NCBI RefSeq assembly: GCF_039871655.1
Contig: NZ_JBDPLZ010000003.1
Coordinates: forward strand, 434,001-498,000
Source of the DNA: Actinocorallia sp039871655
GTDB taxonomy: Bacteria; Actinomycetota; Actinomycetes; Streptosporangiales; Streptosporangiaceae
DNA: 64,000 nt
Direction: 5' to 3'
Of this stretch, positions 42,974 to 50,997 are shown in pieces. Position numbers and translations under genes: made by a program. The notes under the pieces were generated by a model that had not been told where the DNA came from, made no database searches, and saw only the letters and a program-made list of their open reading frames with translations. The first letter of the stretch is position 1. Every line of letters starts with the position of its first letter.

Positions 42974-43055
42974 CTACGCCCCCGTGATCGCATTTTGTCC
43001 CTTTTGGTCCTTCTGCCCTGTTCGCCACGACCCGAACACCGGCTCCGGCAAACCC

Positions 43056-43886
43056 TCAGCCGCGGACTCCGCGGACCGCCTGCTGCCGGGTGATCAGATG
43101 GGTCCCGCCGCGCTCGACACGCCGGAGCCTGCCGTGCAGGCCGCGGCGGCCCAGCTCCTTCTCGAAGTCCGACAAGGGCGACTTGAACACCGTGTAGTCG
43201 TCGTAATGGACGGGGACGACGGTGGCGCAGCCGACCGTCTCCAGCCACCGCGCGCCCTGCTCACCGTCCATGGTGACGGTGAGCAGGCCGAGCAGCCGGG
43301 TCCCGCCCAGGTGGACGATCCCGGCGTCGATGTGCGGGTGGCGCCGGTGGATCTCGGCGAGCTCGCCGTACATGAGGGTGTCGCCGCTGATGTAAACGCG
43401 CAGCTCCGGATCGCCGCCACGCGGCCCGAACTCCAGCAGGGACCCCATGACGGGCGGCAGCAGCCGGCGCATCGCCCCTGGCGCGTGCCGACCGGGCATG
43501 GCGGTGACGCGGATCTGGTGGTCCTGCTTGGTGAGGGTCTGCGACCCCCAGGTCCGCAACCCCTCGGCCTGCCGGAAACCCCGGCCGCGCAGGGTGCGGG
43601 AGGCGGCCGGGGTCGTCAGGACGGGCAGCCGCCGGTCCAGATGGCGTTCGGCCACGCTGTCCCAGTGGTCGCCGTGCAGATGGGAGAGGATCACGCCGTC
43701 GAGCTCGGGGAGGTCCTCCACGGAGATGGCCGGATCCTTCAGCCGCCTGCTGCTCAATCCGTACCCCAGATAAGCGCGCTGCCCTCGTCTGATGAAGTTC
43801 GGGTCGGTGAGCAGCGTGAAAGGCCCGTACCGGATGACCGTCGTGGCGTTTCCGACGAAGGTCAGCGTGGCGGCGTCCCCGGACAT
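43056..43886 (-). CDS. MBL-fold metallo-hydrolase (UlaG-like)
   Basis: A 276-residue metallo-beta-lactamase-fold hydrolase. LTFVGNATTVIRYGPFTLLTDP opens the fold, with metal ligands in SHLHGDHWD, a later His in MPGRHAP, Asp in ISGDTLMYG and His in VVPVHYDD. It resembles the UlaG/NAPE-PLD-like branch that hydrolyses lactones or phosphodiesters. Its ribosome-binding site is tandemly duplicated. Confidence 0.9.
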   Translation of the reverse strand: MSGDAATLTFVGNATTVIRYGPFTLLTDPNFIRRGQRAYLGYGLSSRRLKDPAISVEDLPELDGVILSHLHGDHWDSVAERHLDRRLPVLTTPAASRTLRGRGFRQAEGLRTWGSQTLTKQDHQIRVTAMPGRHAPGAMRRLLPPVMGSLLEFGPRGGDPELRVYISGDTLMYGELAEIHRRHPHIDAGIVHLGGTRLLGLLTVTMDGEQGARWLETVGCATVVPVHYDDYTVFKSPLSDFEKELGRRGLHGRLRRVERGGTHLITRQQAVRGVRG

Positions 43887-43910
43887 GAATTCCCCCTTGA
43901 ATTCCCCCTT
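43887..43910 (-). repeat. Tandem duplication of the ribosome-binding site
   Basis: GAATTCCCCCTT occurs twice in direct tandem (43887-43898, 43899-43910). On the coding strand each copy reads AAGGGGGAATTC, so the MBL-fold gene has two Shine-Dalgarno sites 12 bp apart, the proximal one 5 bp before the ATG. Confidence 0.8.
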
Positions 43911-44042
43911 TCTGCTGATTACCCCCTGACCTGGCGGTCATGCGCTCCACCTGGCAGAGTGCCATCTCGGCCCGCCTCCTCTCCGACGGCTGAAGGCTCA
44001 GCCGTATGGTGGACGGAGATCAAGGGAAGGAAGTGACGCCAG

Positions 44043-44597
44043 GTGGGGTCCGGCGAAGAGACGCTGACGGCGGTGGAGGTCGGTTTGCGGGAGGCGGTCC
44101 CCGGGGACGCGCCCGCGGTGGTCGCGCTGGTGGAGTCCGCCTATCGCGGGGATGCCAGCCGGACGGGCTGGACGACCGAGGCCGACCTGCTCGACGGGCA
44201 GCGGACCGACACGGCGGCCGTACTGGAGATCATCGAGGCCGAGGACAGCAGGGTGCTGCTGGTCGAGCGGGACGGTGTGACGACAGCCTGCTGCCAGCTG
44301 GAGCGACGGGGCGAGATCGCCTATTTCGGGATGTTCGCGGTCCGCCCCTCACTGCAGGGCTCCGGCCTGGGGCGTCATGTCCTGGCCTTGGCCGAGCGCG
44401 AGGCCCGTGCCTTCTGGGGCGTCCGTGAGATGCAGATGACGGTCATCTCCGTCCGCGCCGAACTCATCGCCTGGTACGAGCGCCGCGGCTACCGCCGAAC
44501 CGGTGAGAGCCGTCCTTTCCCCTACGGGGATGAGCGCTTCGGTGTTCCCCGTCGCCCCGATCTGGAGTTCATCGTCCTCACCAAGCCCCTCGACTGA
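44043..44597 (+). CDS. GNAT-family N-acetyltransferase
   Basis: A 184-residue acetyltransferase. The acetyl-CoA motif A is FAVRPSLQGSGLGRHVLALAE (about 99-120), and motif B includes LIAWYERRGYRRTGES. GTG 44043 follows GGAAGGAAG with about 9-bp spacing. Substrate unknown. Confidence 0.9.
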   Translation: MGSGEETLTAVEVGLREAVPGDAPAVVALVESAYRGDASRTGWTTEADLLDGQRTDTAAVLEIIEAEDSRVLLVERDGVTTACCQLERRGEIAYFGMFAVRPSLQGSGLGRHVLALAEREARAFWGVREMQMTVISVRAELIAWYERRGYRRTGESRPFPYGDERFGVPRRPDLEFIVLTKPLD

Positions 44598-44663
44598 TCG
44601 GCGCGACGCCCTGGCCCGGTACGAGGCTCAGTCGGGCACCGCAGGGAAAAGGGGCGGCGGATC

Positions 44664-45392
44664 TCATCCGGTTCGGTCGGCGAGGGTCTCGGGTGCGGTG
44701 ATCTCTATGGCGGCATAGCGGATGGTGATGACGCCGTCGCGTTCGAGCTCCTTGAGGATCTTGTTGAGGGAGGGGCGCCGGACGCCGAGCATGGCGGCGA
44801 GGGTGCTTTGCGGGAGGGGGACCTGGCCGTCGATGGCCTCGTCGAGGAGTAGTCGGGCGGTCTGCTGGGTGAGGGTGCGGCCGAGAAGGTTGAGGATGCG
44901 GTGCTGGCTGGTGGCCAGGCGCATGGCGATGCTGGACAGCCAGCGGCGGGCGATGTGGGGGCGGGTGGCGAGGACGCGTTCGAAGTCGGCGCTGTCGAGG
45001 ATGAGGCAGGTGGTCTCGTCGAGGGCGCGGGCGGTGTACGGAAGGGGCATGGCGAGCAGGTGCTGGATGTCGCCGTCGACGTCGCCGGGGCGCAGGATGC
45101 CGATGACGGTGCGGCGGGTGCCGGAGCCCACCGATAGCTCGATGCGGCCGTGCCGCAGGATCCACACGTGGTCGGGGATCTGCCCGGAGGGAAAGATCCT
45201 GGTGCCGGGCGGGTAGGTACGGGTGCGGAGGACCTGGGCCAGGGTTGCGAGGTCCTCGGGGGTGAGAGGGGCGGCTTCGCCGCGGCCGACGCAGCGGGCG
45301 ATCCAGGCGGCCTCACGGATCTGGGCGTCGTGCGCAGGCCCGCCGAGAAGGCGGGCTGCTTGGTCGATGCCGGGCAGTTTGGACAGGTCCAT
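44664..45392 (-). CDS. Crp/Fnr-family transcriptional regulator
   Basis: A 242-residue regulator. A cyclic-nucleotide-binding-like beta-roll (about 55-165, with PDHVWILRHGRIELSVGSG) is followed by a dimer helix and a C-terminal winged helix (STLAAMLGVRRPSLNKILKELERDGVI). The Fnr-type N-terminal Cys cluster is absent, so it senses oxygen or redox state otherwise, or binds a ligand. A TGTCA-N6-TGACA site lies 12 bp upstream of its start, implying autoregulation of the neighbouring block. Confidence 0.9.
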   Translation of the reverse strand: MDLSKLPGIDQAARLLGGPAHDAQIREAAWIARCVGRGEAAPLTPEDLATLAQVLRTRTYPPGTRIFPSGQIPDHVWILRHGRIELSVGSGTRRTVIGILRPGDVDGDIQHLLAMPLPYTARALDETTCLILDSADFERVLATRPHIARRWLSSIAMRLATSQHRILNLLGRTLTQQTARLLLDEAIDGQVPLPQSTLAAMLGVRRPSLNKILKELERDGVITIRYAAIEITAPETLADRTG

Positions 45393-45403
45393 GACTCAGA
45401 TGG

Positions 45404-45419
45404 TGTCACCTTGCTGACA
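45404..45419. promoter_or_regulatory. Crp/Fnr-type site 1 (TGTCA-N6-TGACA)
   Basis: A perfect inverted repeat with half-sites TGTCA (45404-45408) and TGACA (45415-45419), between the divergent regulator and the DUF427 gene. The flanks GTGTCA and TGACATTG are shared with site 3. Confidence 0.7.
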
Positions 45420-45461
45420 TTGTGTCCGGTGGCCCCGGCTGAGGAGGAGTTCACTGGGGAC

Positions 45462-45821
45462 ATGACGATCAGAGCCGTGTGGCGAGGGCAGGTGCTGGCC
45501 GAGAGCGAGAAGACGCTCCGGCTGGAGGGCAACCACTATTTTCCGGTCGAGTCGCTGAACCGGGAGTTCTTCGTCGAGAGCGCCACGACGAGCGTGTGTC
45601 CGTGGAAGGGCCGGGCGCGGTACTTCGATGTGGTGGTCGACGGGCAGGTGAACCGGGACGCGGCGTGGTACTACCCGGAGCCGAGCCGGGCCGCCGCGCA
45701 GATCAAGGGGCGGGTGGCGTTCTGGCACGGCGTCCGGGTGGAGAGGGCCGAGGACGCACCGGGAGCCGAGCGGCCGGGGATGATGGCCCGACTGCGCGGT
45801 CTGCTGGGAGACGGCCGGTGA
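45462..45821 (+). CDS. DUF427 protein
   Basis: A 119-residue protein. MTIRAVWRGQVLAESEKTLRLEGNHYFP..., SVCPWKGRARYFDVVVDG and AWYYPEPSRAAAQIKGRVAFW are the three signature blocks of DUF427. The function of the family is not established; the CPWKG block is nearly invariant. GTGA couples it to the next gene, and the Crp-type site 1 precedes it. Confidence 0.9.
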   Translation: MTIRAVWRGQVLAESEKTLRLEGNHYFPVESLNREFFVESATTSVCPWKGRARYFDVVVDGQVNRDAAWYYPEPSRAAAQIKGRVAFWHGVRVERAEDAPGAERPGMMARLRGLLGDGR

Positions 45822-46192
45822 GCGGGACGCCGGTCCGGCGGCGGACACGGTCGGACGAGCTGCCGGCGTGGCGGATCGGGATCGTCTCAGGCCTGGTCGG
45901 AATCCTGTGCTGTGTGGGGCCGACGGTGCTGGCGCTGCTCGGAGTGGTGAGCGCCGGCACGGCGTACGCGTGGGCGAATGATCTTTATGGCGATTACGCA
46001 TGGTGGTTCCGTCTCGGCGGGGTCGCCGTGCTCGTCGGCTTGGGGTGGTGGGCGTTGCGGCGCCGCGGCCTGTGCTCGGTCGGCGGGGTCAGGCGGGCGA
46101 GGTGGCGGCTGCTGGCCGCGGCCGCAGTGGCGGTCGGGACTTACGCGGTGCTGTACGCGGTGACGACCTGGCTCGGAACCCTCGCCGTGTAG
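45818..46192 (+). CDS. Small membrane protein with MerT-like Cys-Cys-x-Gly-Pro motif
   Basis: A 124-residue protein with three transmembrane helices (about 20-45, 60-78, 92-118). The first carries ILCCVGPTVLALLGVVS; a vicinal CCxGP in helix 1 is the mercuric-ion site of MerT/MerF/MerC-type transporters. Overall length and helix count also fit. No periplasmic MerP is nearby, so the transported species could be another thiophile or a redox partner. Confidence 0.6.
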   Translation: MSGTPVRRRTRSDELPAWRIGIVSGLVGILCCVGPTVLALLGVVSAGTAYAWANDLYGDYAWWFRLGGVAVLVGLGWWALRRRGLCSVGGVRRARWRLLAAAAVAVGTYAVLYAVTTWLGTLAV

Positions 46193-46208
46193 CCGGTCCG
46201 CGGGCGGG

Positions 46209-47000
46209 TCAGGCCGGCTGCTGCTTCTCGGCGATGAGAAGGCAGTAGCCGGCGCTCTGCTCTCGGACCGCTCGCCGGGCGAGGGCGGTCATCTCCAGCA
46301 CGGTGGGGACGTCGACGCCGTCGAGGGCGGCGGGCCGGGTGATGCGCAGCGCCCTGAGCCGGGCCTCGATGAGGTCGATCATGCCGGCGAGGGCCTCGTC
46401 GTGCTGTTCGGCGACCGTCGTGCGCAGCCCTGCCCCGTCGAGGATCTCGGTGTATTCGGCGGTGGGCCGGGCGTCGGCGATGCAGGCGACCCACCCCGCG
46501 AGGCCGACCAGCCGTTCGTCGAGTTCGGCCGGGTCGAGGGTGACGTCGGTGAGGCCGACCCTGCCGCCTGGACGCAACACCCGGGCGATCTCGGCGGCGG
46601 CGGTGGGTTTGTCGGGGAAGGTGCAGAACGCACATTCGCAGATCACGGCGTCGAAGAGGCCGTCGTCGAACGGGAGCCGTTCGGCGTCGCCGAGGTGGAA
46701 GCGGACCCGGTCGGCGAGACCGGCGGCCTCGGCCGCCGCCTGGGCCTTGGCGACGTTGGCGGGGCCGAGGTCCACCCCGTCGACGTGGACGCCGTGCTCG
46801 CGGGCCAGCAGCAGCGCGGTGCCGCCGGGTCCACAGGCCAGGTCCAGGACCTGGTGGCGCGGGCCGAGTTCGAGCCGGTCGGCCAGACGTCGCGTCAACG
46901 CCTTGCCGCCCGGGTGGTAGGAGTCACCCAGGAGCAGCGCGACGGCGTTGTGCTGGTAGAGGGCGGTACAGCAGCTCTTGACGTTCTCCGGTGCGGTCAT
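46209..47000 (-). CDS. SAM-dependent methyltransferase (class I), Cys-rich
   Basis: A 263-residue methyltransferase. The SAM motif VLDLACGPGGTALLLA (about 50-65), VDGVDLGP and the LGDAERLPFDDGLFDAVICE post-I/II motifs are intact. It has an unusual vicinal pair Cys10-Cys11 near the N terminus and a CECAFC cluster near the active site, as seen in methyltransferases acting on thiophilic or metalloid substrates. Its ATGA overlaps the stop of the radical SAM gene, so both are translated together. Confidence 0.85.
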   Translation of the reverse strand: MTAPENVKSCCTALYQHNAVALLLGDSYHPGGKALTRRLADRLELGPRHQVLDLACGPGGTALLLAREHGVHVDGVDLGPANVAKAQAAAEAAGLADRVRFHLGDAERLPFDDGLFDAVICECAFCTFPDKPTAAAEIARVLRPGGRVGLTDVTLDPAELDERLVGLAGWVACIADARPTAEYTEILDGAGLRTTVAEQHDEALAGMIDLIEARLRALRITRPAALDGVDVPTVLEMTALARRAVREQSAGYCLLIAEKQQPA

Positions 47001-48520
47001 GACAGGCGCTTTCCCGTGTTGGTGGCGTCTCTGTCCTCTTTCTGCGCTGCGTTCCTGGCGATTTTGGAGCCATGGGGCGAGCTCTCCAGGAGCGGCAGGA
47101 GGGGTGTGGCATTGGGGACGGTGTCGGCGACGGGGACGCCGGTGAGCTGAGCGCGGACCTGCTCTCGGTAGCCGACGGAGTTGTAGGCGCAGAACGGGAT
47201 GAGCCTGCCGTCCGGGGTGATCTGCTCGACGCAGCACTTCATCAGCTGCCGGACGTTCAACGTGTAGGGGTCCTGGAAGTCCTGCATCACGATCATGAAC
47301 GCCTTGCCGGACAGCTCCGGGAGGTCCGGTGGCAGGTCGACCCCGCAGGACTCGCAGTCCAGTGCCTCCAGGCTCGCGTTGACGGCGGCCGAGCCGGGGA
47401 CGGCCGAGGCGCTCCACAACTTCTCCAGCGCGGTGCGGATCTCCGGGTCGGGAAGGGCGCGGTTGGAGACGTAGTCCAGGTATTCCGCGGGATCCAGCAG
47501 CCGGGTCACGGGCACGACGTCGTCGCCGTCGGTGATCGCGTAGGTGATGGACCGGCAGGTGGGGAAGCAGCACGGGACCGGGAAGAAGTCCGAGGGGGTG
47601 AACCATCCGGGTCGCTGGTCGCACAGCAGCGCGATCACGTCGGAGTTGGTGAGCCGGGTCAGCGGGTCGAACTCCAGATGCCGTCCGGCGTGGGTGACGG
47701 GCTGGAACACCACCCCGCCGACCGCCGGGTGGGCGATGCCGTGCGCGACGATCGCGCCGACCTCGTGTTCGTTCAGGTCCTTCTCGATCGCGGCGGCGAG
47801 CATGACCTTCAGCCCGGCCGCCGCGCAGTTGTCCAGCGCGCGTTGCTTGATCTCGCGCAGGTCCCGGCCGCGGATCCGCCGGTGGGTGGTCTCGTCGAAC
47901 CCGTCGAACTGCAGGTAGATCGTCACCTCGTGCTCGGCGAGCCGGGGCGCGAACGTGCGGTCGGTGGCCAGGCGGATGCCGTTGGTGTTGAGCAGCACGT
48001 TGCGGATCGGCCGCTTGCGGGCGGCGGCGATGAAATCGAGGATCTTCGGATGGATGCTGGGCTCCCCGCCGGAGAACATCACCACCTCCGGCGCCCCTTC
48101 GGCGGCGACGTAGGCGTCCAGCATGGTCTCGCACTGCTCGAGCGTGATGGCGAACCCGTCCGGCTGGTGTCCGGAGTCGGCGAAGCAGATCGGGCAGTCC
48201 AGGTTGCAGTTCGAATTCACTTCGATGAGCCCGAGACAGGCGTGCTGCTTGTGCTCCGGGCACAGCCCGCAGTCCAGCGGGCAGCCGTCCTTCACCTCGG
48301 TCTGGAACTCCAACGGCAGCGTGCCCGGCTTGTTGAACCGGGACGAGCCCATGTACGCGTCGGCGTCGCCGTACACGAGCGCCTCGAACTCCCCGTGCTC
48401 TCCGCAGCGTTTGCGCAGGTAGACCTTGCCGCCACGCAGGTTCACCTGCGCGTCCACCACGACCTTGCACACCGGGCAGATCGACTTGGTGTACTCGACG
48501 AACACCTCATCGCGATCCAT
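46997..48520 (-). CDS. Radical SAM protein of the tetraether-synthase/MJ0619-like family
   Basis: A 507-residue enzyme. A rubredoxin-like N terminus (Cys15, Cys18, Cys39) is followed by an auxiliary-cluster motif Cys80-x3-Cys84-x2-Cys87-x7-Cys95 (GCPLDCGLCPEHKQHACL) and the radical SAM Cys105-x3-Cys109-x2-Cys112 (SNCNLDCPICFADSG). A SAM-binding GGEPS and a C-terminal Cys set (ESCG, KCCV, IPFCAYNS) complete it. This architecture is that of Tes/MJ0619 proteins, which join lipid tails or modify pterins. ATG 48520 was chosen over GTG 48529. Confidence 0.85.
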   Translation of the reverse strand: MDRDEVFVEYTKSICPVCKVVVDAQVNLRGGKVYLRKRCGEHGEFEALVYGDADAYMGSSRFNKPGTLPLEFQTEVKDGCPLDCGLCPEHKQHACLGLIEVNSNCNLDCPICFADSGHQPDGFAITLEQCETMLDAYVAAEGAPEVVMFSGGEPSIHPKILDFIAAARKRPIRNVLLNTNGIRLATDRTFAPRLAEHEVTIYLQFDGFDETTHRRIRGRDLREIKQRALDNCAAAGLKVMLAAAIEKDLNEHEVGAIVAHGIAHPAVGGVVFQPVTHAGRHLEFDPLTRLTNSDVIALLCDQRPGWFTPSDFFPVPCCFPTCRSITYAITDGDDVVPVTRLLDPAEYLDYVSNRALPDPEIRTALEKLWSASAVPGSAAVNASLEALDCESCGVDLPPDLPELSGKAFMIVMQDFQDPYTLNVRQLMKCCVEQITPDGRLIPFCAYNSVGYREQVRAQLTGVPVADTVPNATPLLPLLESSPHGSKIARNAAQKEDRDATNTGKRLS

Positions 48521-48591
48521 GCACCACACCCTTCACCTGTGTTCTCTCCTGCCCCCATCGTGGAGAGCGGGAACCCTTCGGTCGAGAGAAC

Positions 48592-48607
48592 TGTCAGCAT
48601 GCTGACT
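48592..48607. promoter_or_regulatory. Crp/Fnr-type site 2 (TGTCA-N6-TGACT)
   Basis: TGTCA (48592-48596), GCATGC, TGACT (48603-48607); the core GTCAGCATGCTGAC is a perfect palindrome. It lies in the 168-bp divergent region between the radical SAM and flavoprotein genes. Confidence 0.65.
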
Positions 48608-48688
48608 GTCTTCGGGGAGACGCCGCACCGCCGGTGATCTCATGGGAGGGGACGCGGCCGCGGGGAACGGGACGGAGCGGAGACCGAG

Positions 48689-50065
48689 ATGAAACCGGAT
48701 ACGGGACGTCATGACCTGGTGGTTGTCGGCGGCGGCGCCGCCGGGCTCGCCGCCGCGCGCACCGGGGTGTCCCGGGGCGCGCGGACACTGCTGGTGTCGG
48801 ACGGGCCGATCGGCGGGGACTGCACGTTCACCGGTTGCGTGCCGTCTAAGACGCTGATCGAGCACGCGGCCCGCCGGGCCGGTTTCGGCGAGGCCATGGC
48901 GGCGGTCCGCGCGGCGGTCGCCCGGATCGCCGCGACCGAAAGCCCTCGCGCGCTGGCGGACGAAGGCATCCAGACGCTCGCAGGCCGCGCCGAGCTGAGC
49001 GGTCCCGGCCGGATCCAGGTCGGCGGACGCCGGATCGAGGCCGCCGGAATCGTGATCGCCACGGGTGCCCGGCCCGCCGTGCCGCCGATCCCCGGGCTGG
49101 CCGAGACGCCGTACCTGACGAGCGAGAACGTCTTCGACCTGACCGGGGCGCCCTCCTCGCTGGCCGTGCTCGGAGGCGGCGCGATCGGCTGCGAGTTGGC
49201 CCAGGCGTTCGCCCGCCTCGGGGTGCGGGTCACCCTGATCGAGGCCCGGGACCGGCTGCTGCCCGGCGAGGACCCCGAGGCGTCCCGGATCATCGAGGAC
49301 GCCTTCGCCCGCGAATCCATCACCGTCCGCACCGGCGGCAGAGTGACGGCGGTCAAAGCGACGTCCGGCAGGGTGCGACTCGAATTCGAGCGGGGAGCTC
49401 CGGCCGAAGCCGAGCGGCTGCTGGTGGCCGGCGGCCGAACCCCCTCCACCGGCGGGCTCACGGGGCTGCCCGTCGACGAGCGCGGCCACCTCGTGGTGGA
49501 CGGCCGCCTGGAGACCGGCATGCCCGGCGTGTACGCGGCCGGGGACGTCACGGGACTGCTGCCGTTCACCCACGCCGCCTACGCGATGGGACGCATCGCC
49601 GCGTCCAACGCGCTGGGCGGGCGCCGCAAGGAGTCCTTCACCACGAAGGGCATCCCCCGGGTGGTCTTCACCGACCCGGAAGTCGCCCAGGTCGGGCTGA
49701 CCGAACGGCAGGCCGCCGCCTCGAAGGGCGCACGGGTGGCGTACCTGCCGATGGACGAGGTGGACCGGGCGATCACCGCGGGGGCCACCGACGGGTTCGT
49801 CAAGCTCATCGCGGGGCCGCGGCCACTGCTCGGCGGGCTCGGCGGCGGCCGTCTCCTCGGAGCGACGATCGTCGCCGCACGCGCGGGCGAGATGATCCAC
49901 GAAGGCGCGCTGGCGATCCGCACCGGCATGTTCACCGGACGGCTCGCCCAGACCGTCCACGCCTACCCGACCTGGTCGACCGCGATCCAGCAGGCCGCCG
50001 CCCAGTTCTTCGGGGTCTACGGCCACCGCACCGCCCACCCCGCCGCAGACGGGGATGTCCCGTGA
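48689..50065 (+). CDS. Pyridine nucleotide-disulfide oxidoreductase (class I flavoprotein)
   Basis: A 458-residue FAD enzyme. GGGAAGLAAA (about 14-23) binds FAD, the redox-active disulfide is Cys45-x4-Cys50 (GGDCTFTGCVPSK), VLGGGAIGCELA binds NAD(P)H, and VYAAGDV plus the C-terminal HAYPTWSTAIQQAAAQF dimer domain are present. It lacks MerA's C-terminal Cys-Cys and its N-terminal metal-binding domain. It could reduce a thiol or dithiol partner of the neighbouring enzymes. Confidence 0.92.
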   Translation: MKPDTGRHDLVVVGGGAAGLAAARTGVSRGARTLLVSDGPIGGDCTFTGCVPSKTLIEHAARRAGFGEAMAAVRAAVARIAATESPRALADEGIQTLAGRAELSGPGRIQVGGRRIEAAGIVIATGARPAVPPIPGLAETPYLTSENVFDLTGAPSSLAVLGGGAIGCELAQAFARLGVRVTLIEARDRLLPGEDPEASRIIEDAFARESITVRTGGRVTAVKATSGRVRLEFERGAPAEAERLLVAGGRTPSTGGLTGLPVDERGHLVVDGRLETGMPGVYAAGDVTGLLPFTHAAYAMGRIAASNALGGRRKESFTTKGIPRVVFTDPEVAQVGLTERQAAASKGARVAYLPMDEVDRAITAGATDGFVKLIAGPRPLLGGLGGGRLLGATIVAARAGEMIHEGALAIRTGMFTGRLAQTVHAYPTWSTAIQQAAAQFFGVYGHRTAHPAADGDVP

Positions 50066-50843
50066 CGGGCGCGGCATGAACCCGGTCGGCCCGTCGTGGC
50101 GGCGCTACCTGGCCGGATTCCACAATGAGCACGCCGGGATCACCGAACGGGTGCTGCGTCACAGCAGGTCCCGCGGGATCGATCCCTACGACTGGCTGCT
50201 GGAGGCGGTACCGCCTACGGGACGGGTACTCGATCTCGCGTGCGGGAGCGCACCGCTGTGGCCCGCTCTGCGTGGCCGCGGCTATCTGGGAGTGGACTCC
50301 TCGGCGGGGGAACTCGTCGCGGCCCGGCGGACGGGCGCCTGGCCGCTCGTCCGCGCGGACGCATCAGCGCTTCCCCTGGCCGACGGCGGCTTCGACGTGG
50401 TGGTCTGCTCGATGGCGCTGATGCTGTTCGAACCTCTCGCCCCGGTCCTGGCGGAGATCGCCAGGGTGCTGGCGCCAGGCGGCGTGCTCGTCGCCACCGT
50501 CCCGGACCGGGGGCCGCTGAAGTGGCGGGATCTGTGGGTGGTGGCCGGTCTGCTGGGCGCTGTCGGTGCCGGGTTGCGTTATCCGGGCGATGAGGCGGTG
50601 GCCCGGTTGCCGGAACTGCTCGCCGAGAGCGGCCTGAGGCCGGACGGCGACGAACGGCGCCGCTTCGGGTACCGGCCGGGCTCGCCCGACGACGCCGCGG
50701 CCCTGGCCGACTCCCTGTACCTGCCGGGCCTGCCGCCGTCCCGCCGCCGCCGGGTCCGCCACTACCTGGGAGGGCTGGCCCGGGTGGGAGCCGAGGTGCC
50801 GATTCCGATCCGCCGCATCATCGCGCGGCGAGTCGGCGACTGA
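50055..50843 (+). CDS. SAM-dependent methyltransferase (class I, type 11)
   Basis: A 262-residue methyltransferase. VLDLACGSAPLWPAL (SAM motif I), DASALPLADGGFDVVVCSMAL (motif II region) and an EIARVLAPGGVLVATVPD motif are present. It overlaps the flavoprotein gene by 11 bp; an alternative ATG is at 50076. A basic tail (PPSRRRRVRHYLGG) follows. It belongs to the flavoprotein operon of the Crp/Fnr-type block. Confidence 0.87.
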   Translation: MSRDGRGMNPVGPSWRRYLAGFHNEHAGITERVLRHSRSRGIDPYDWLLEAVPPTGRVLDLACGSAPLWPALRGRGYLGVDSSAGELVAARRTGAWPLVRADASALPLADGGFDVVVCSMALMLFEPLAPVLAEIARVLAPGGVLVATVPDRGPLKWRDLWVVAGLLGAVGAGLRYPGDEAVARLPELLAESGLRPDGDERRRFGYRPGSPDDAAALADSLYLPGLPPSRRRRVRHYLGGLARVGAEVPIPIRRIIARRVGD

Positions 50844-50846
50844 CAG

Positions 50847-50862
50847 TGTCAGCCCCCTGACA
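50847..50862. promoter_or_regulatory. Crp/Fnr-type site 3 (TGTCA-N6-TGACA)
   Basis: TGTCA (50847-50851) and TGACA (50858-50862) with a 6-bp spacer. The site begins 4 bp after the methyltransferase stop, about 135 bp before the next start. The flanking GTGTCA and TGACATTG match site 1. Confidence 0.7.
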
Positions 50863-50997
50863 TTGCCTCCCTGAAGAGACGGCCGACCCCGTCTACTGGA
50901 TTCGACGGAAGAAGCCCGCAGAGCAGGGATGACGGGATCGGACACCGTCCGATCCCGTCCACGCGGGCGTCGATCAGATCCGAAACGAGGGAGACCG

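Noticed and set aside
46209..48470. A 753-residue minus-strand ORF that could be read as a methyltransferase fusion
   Set aside because: The first two thirds are a frame-shifted shadow of the radical SAM gene; the methyltransferase has its own ATGA-coupled start at 47000.
48689..50065. Mercuric reductase (MerA) as the identity of the disulfide flavoprotein
   Set aside because: The C-terminal Cys-Cys pair and N-terminal metal-binding domain of MerA are absent, so only the broader family is called, despite the nearby MerT-like protein.
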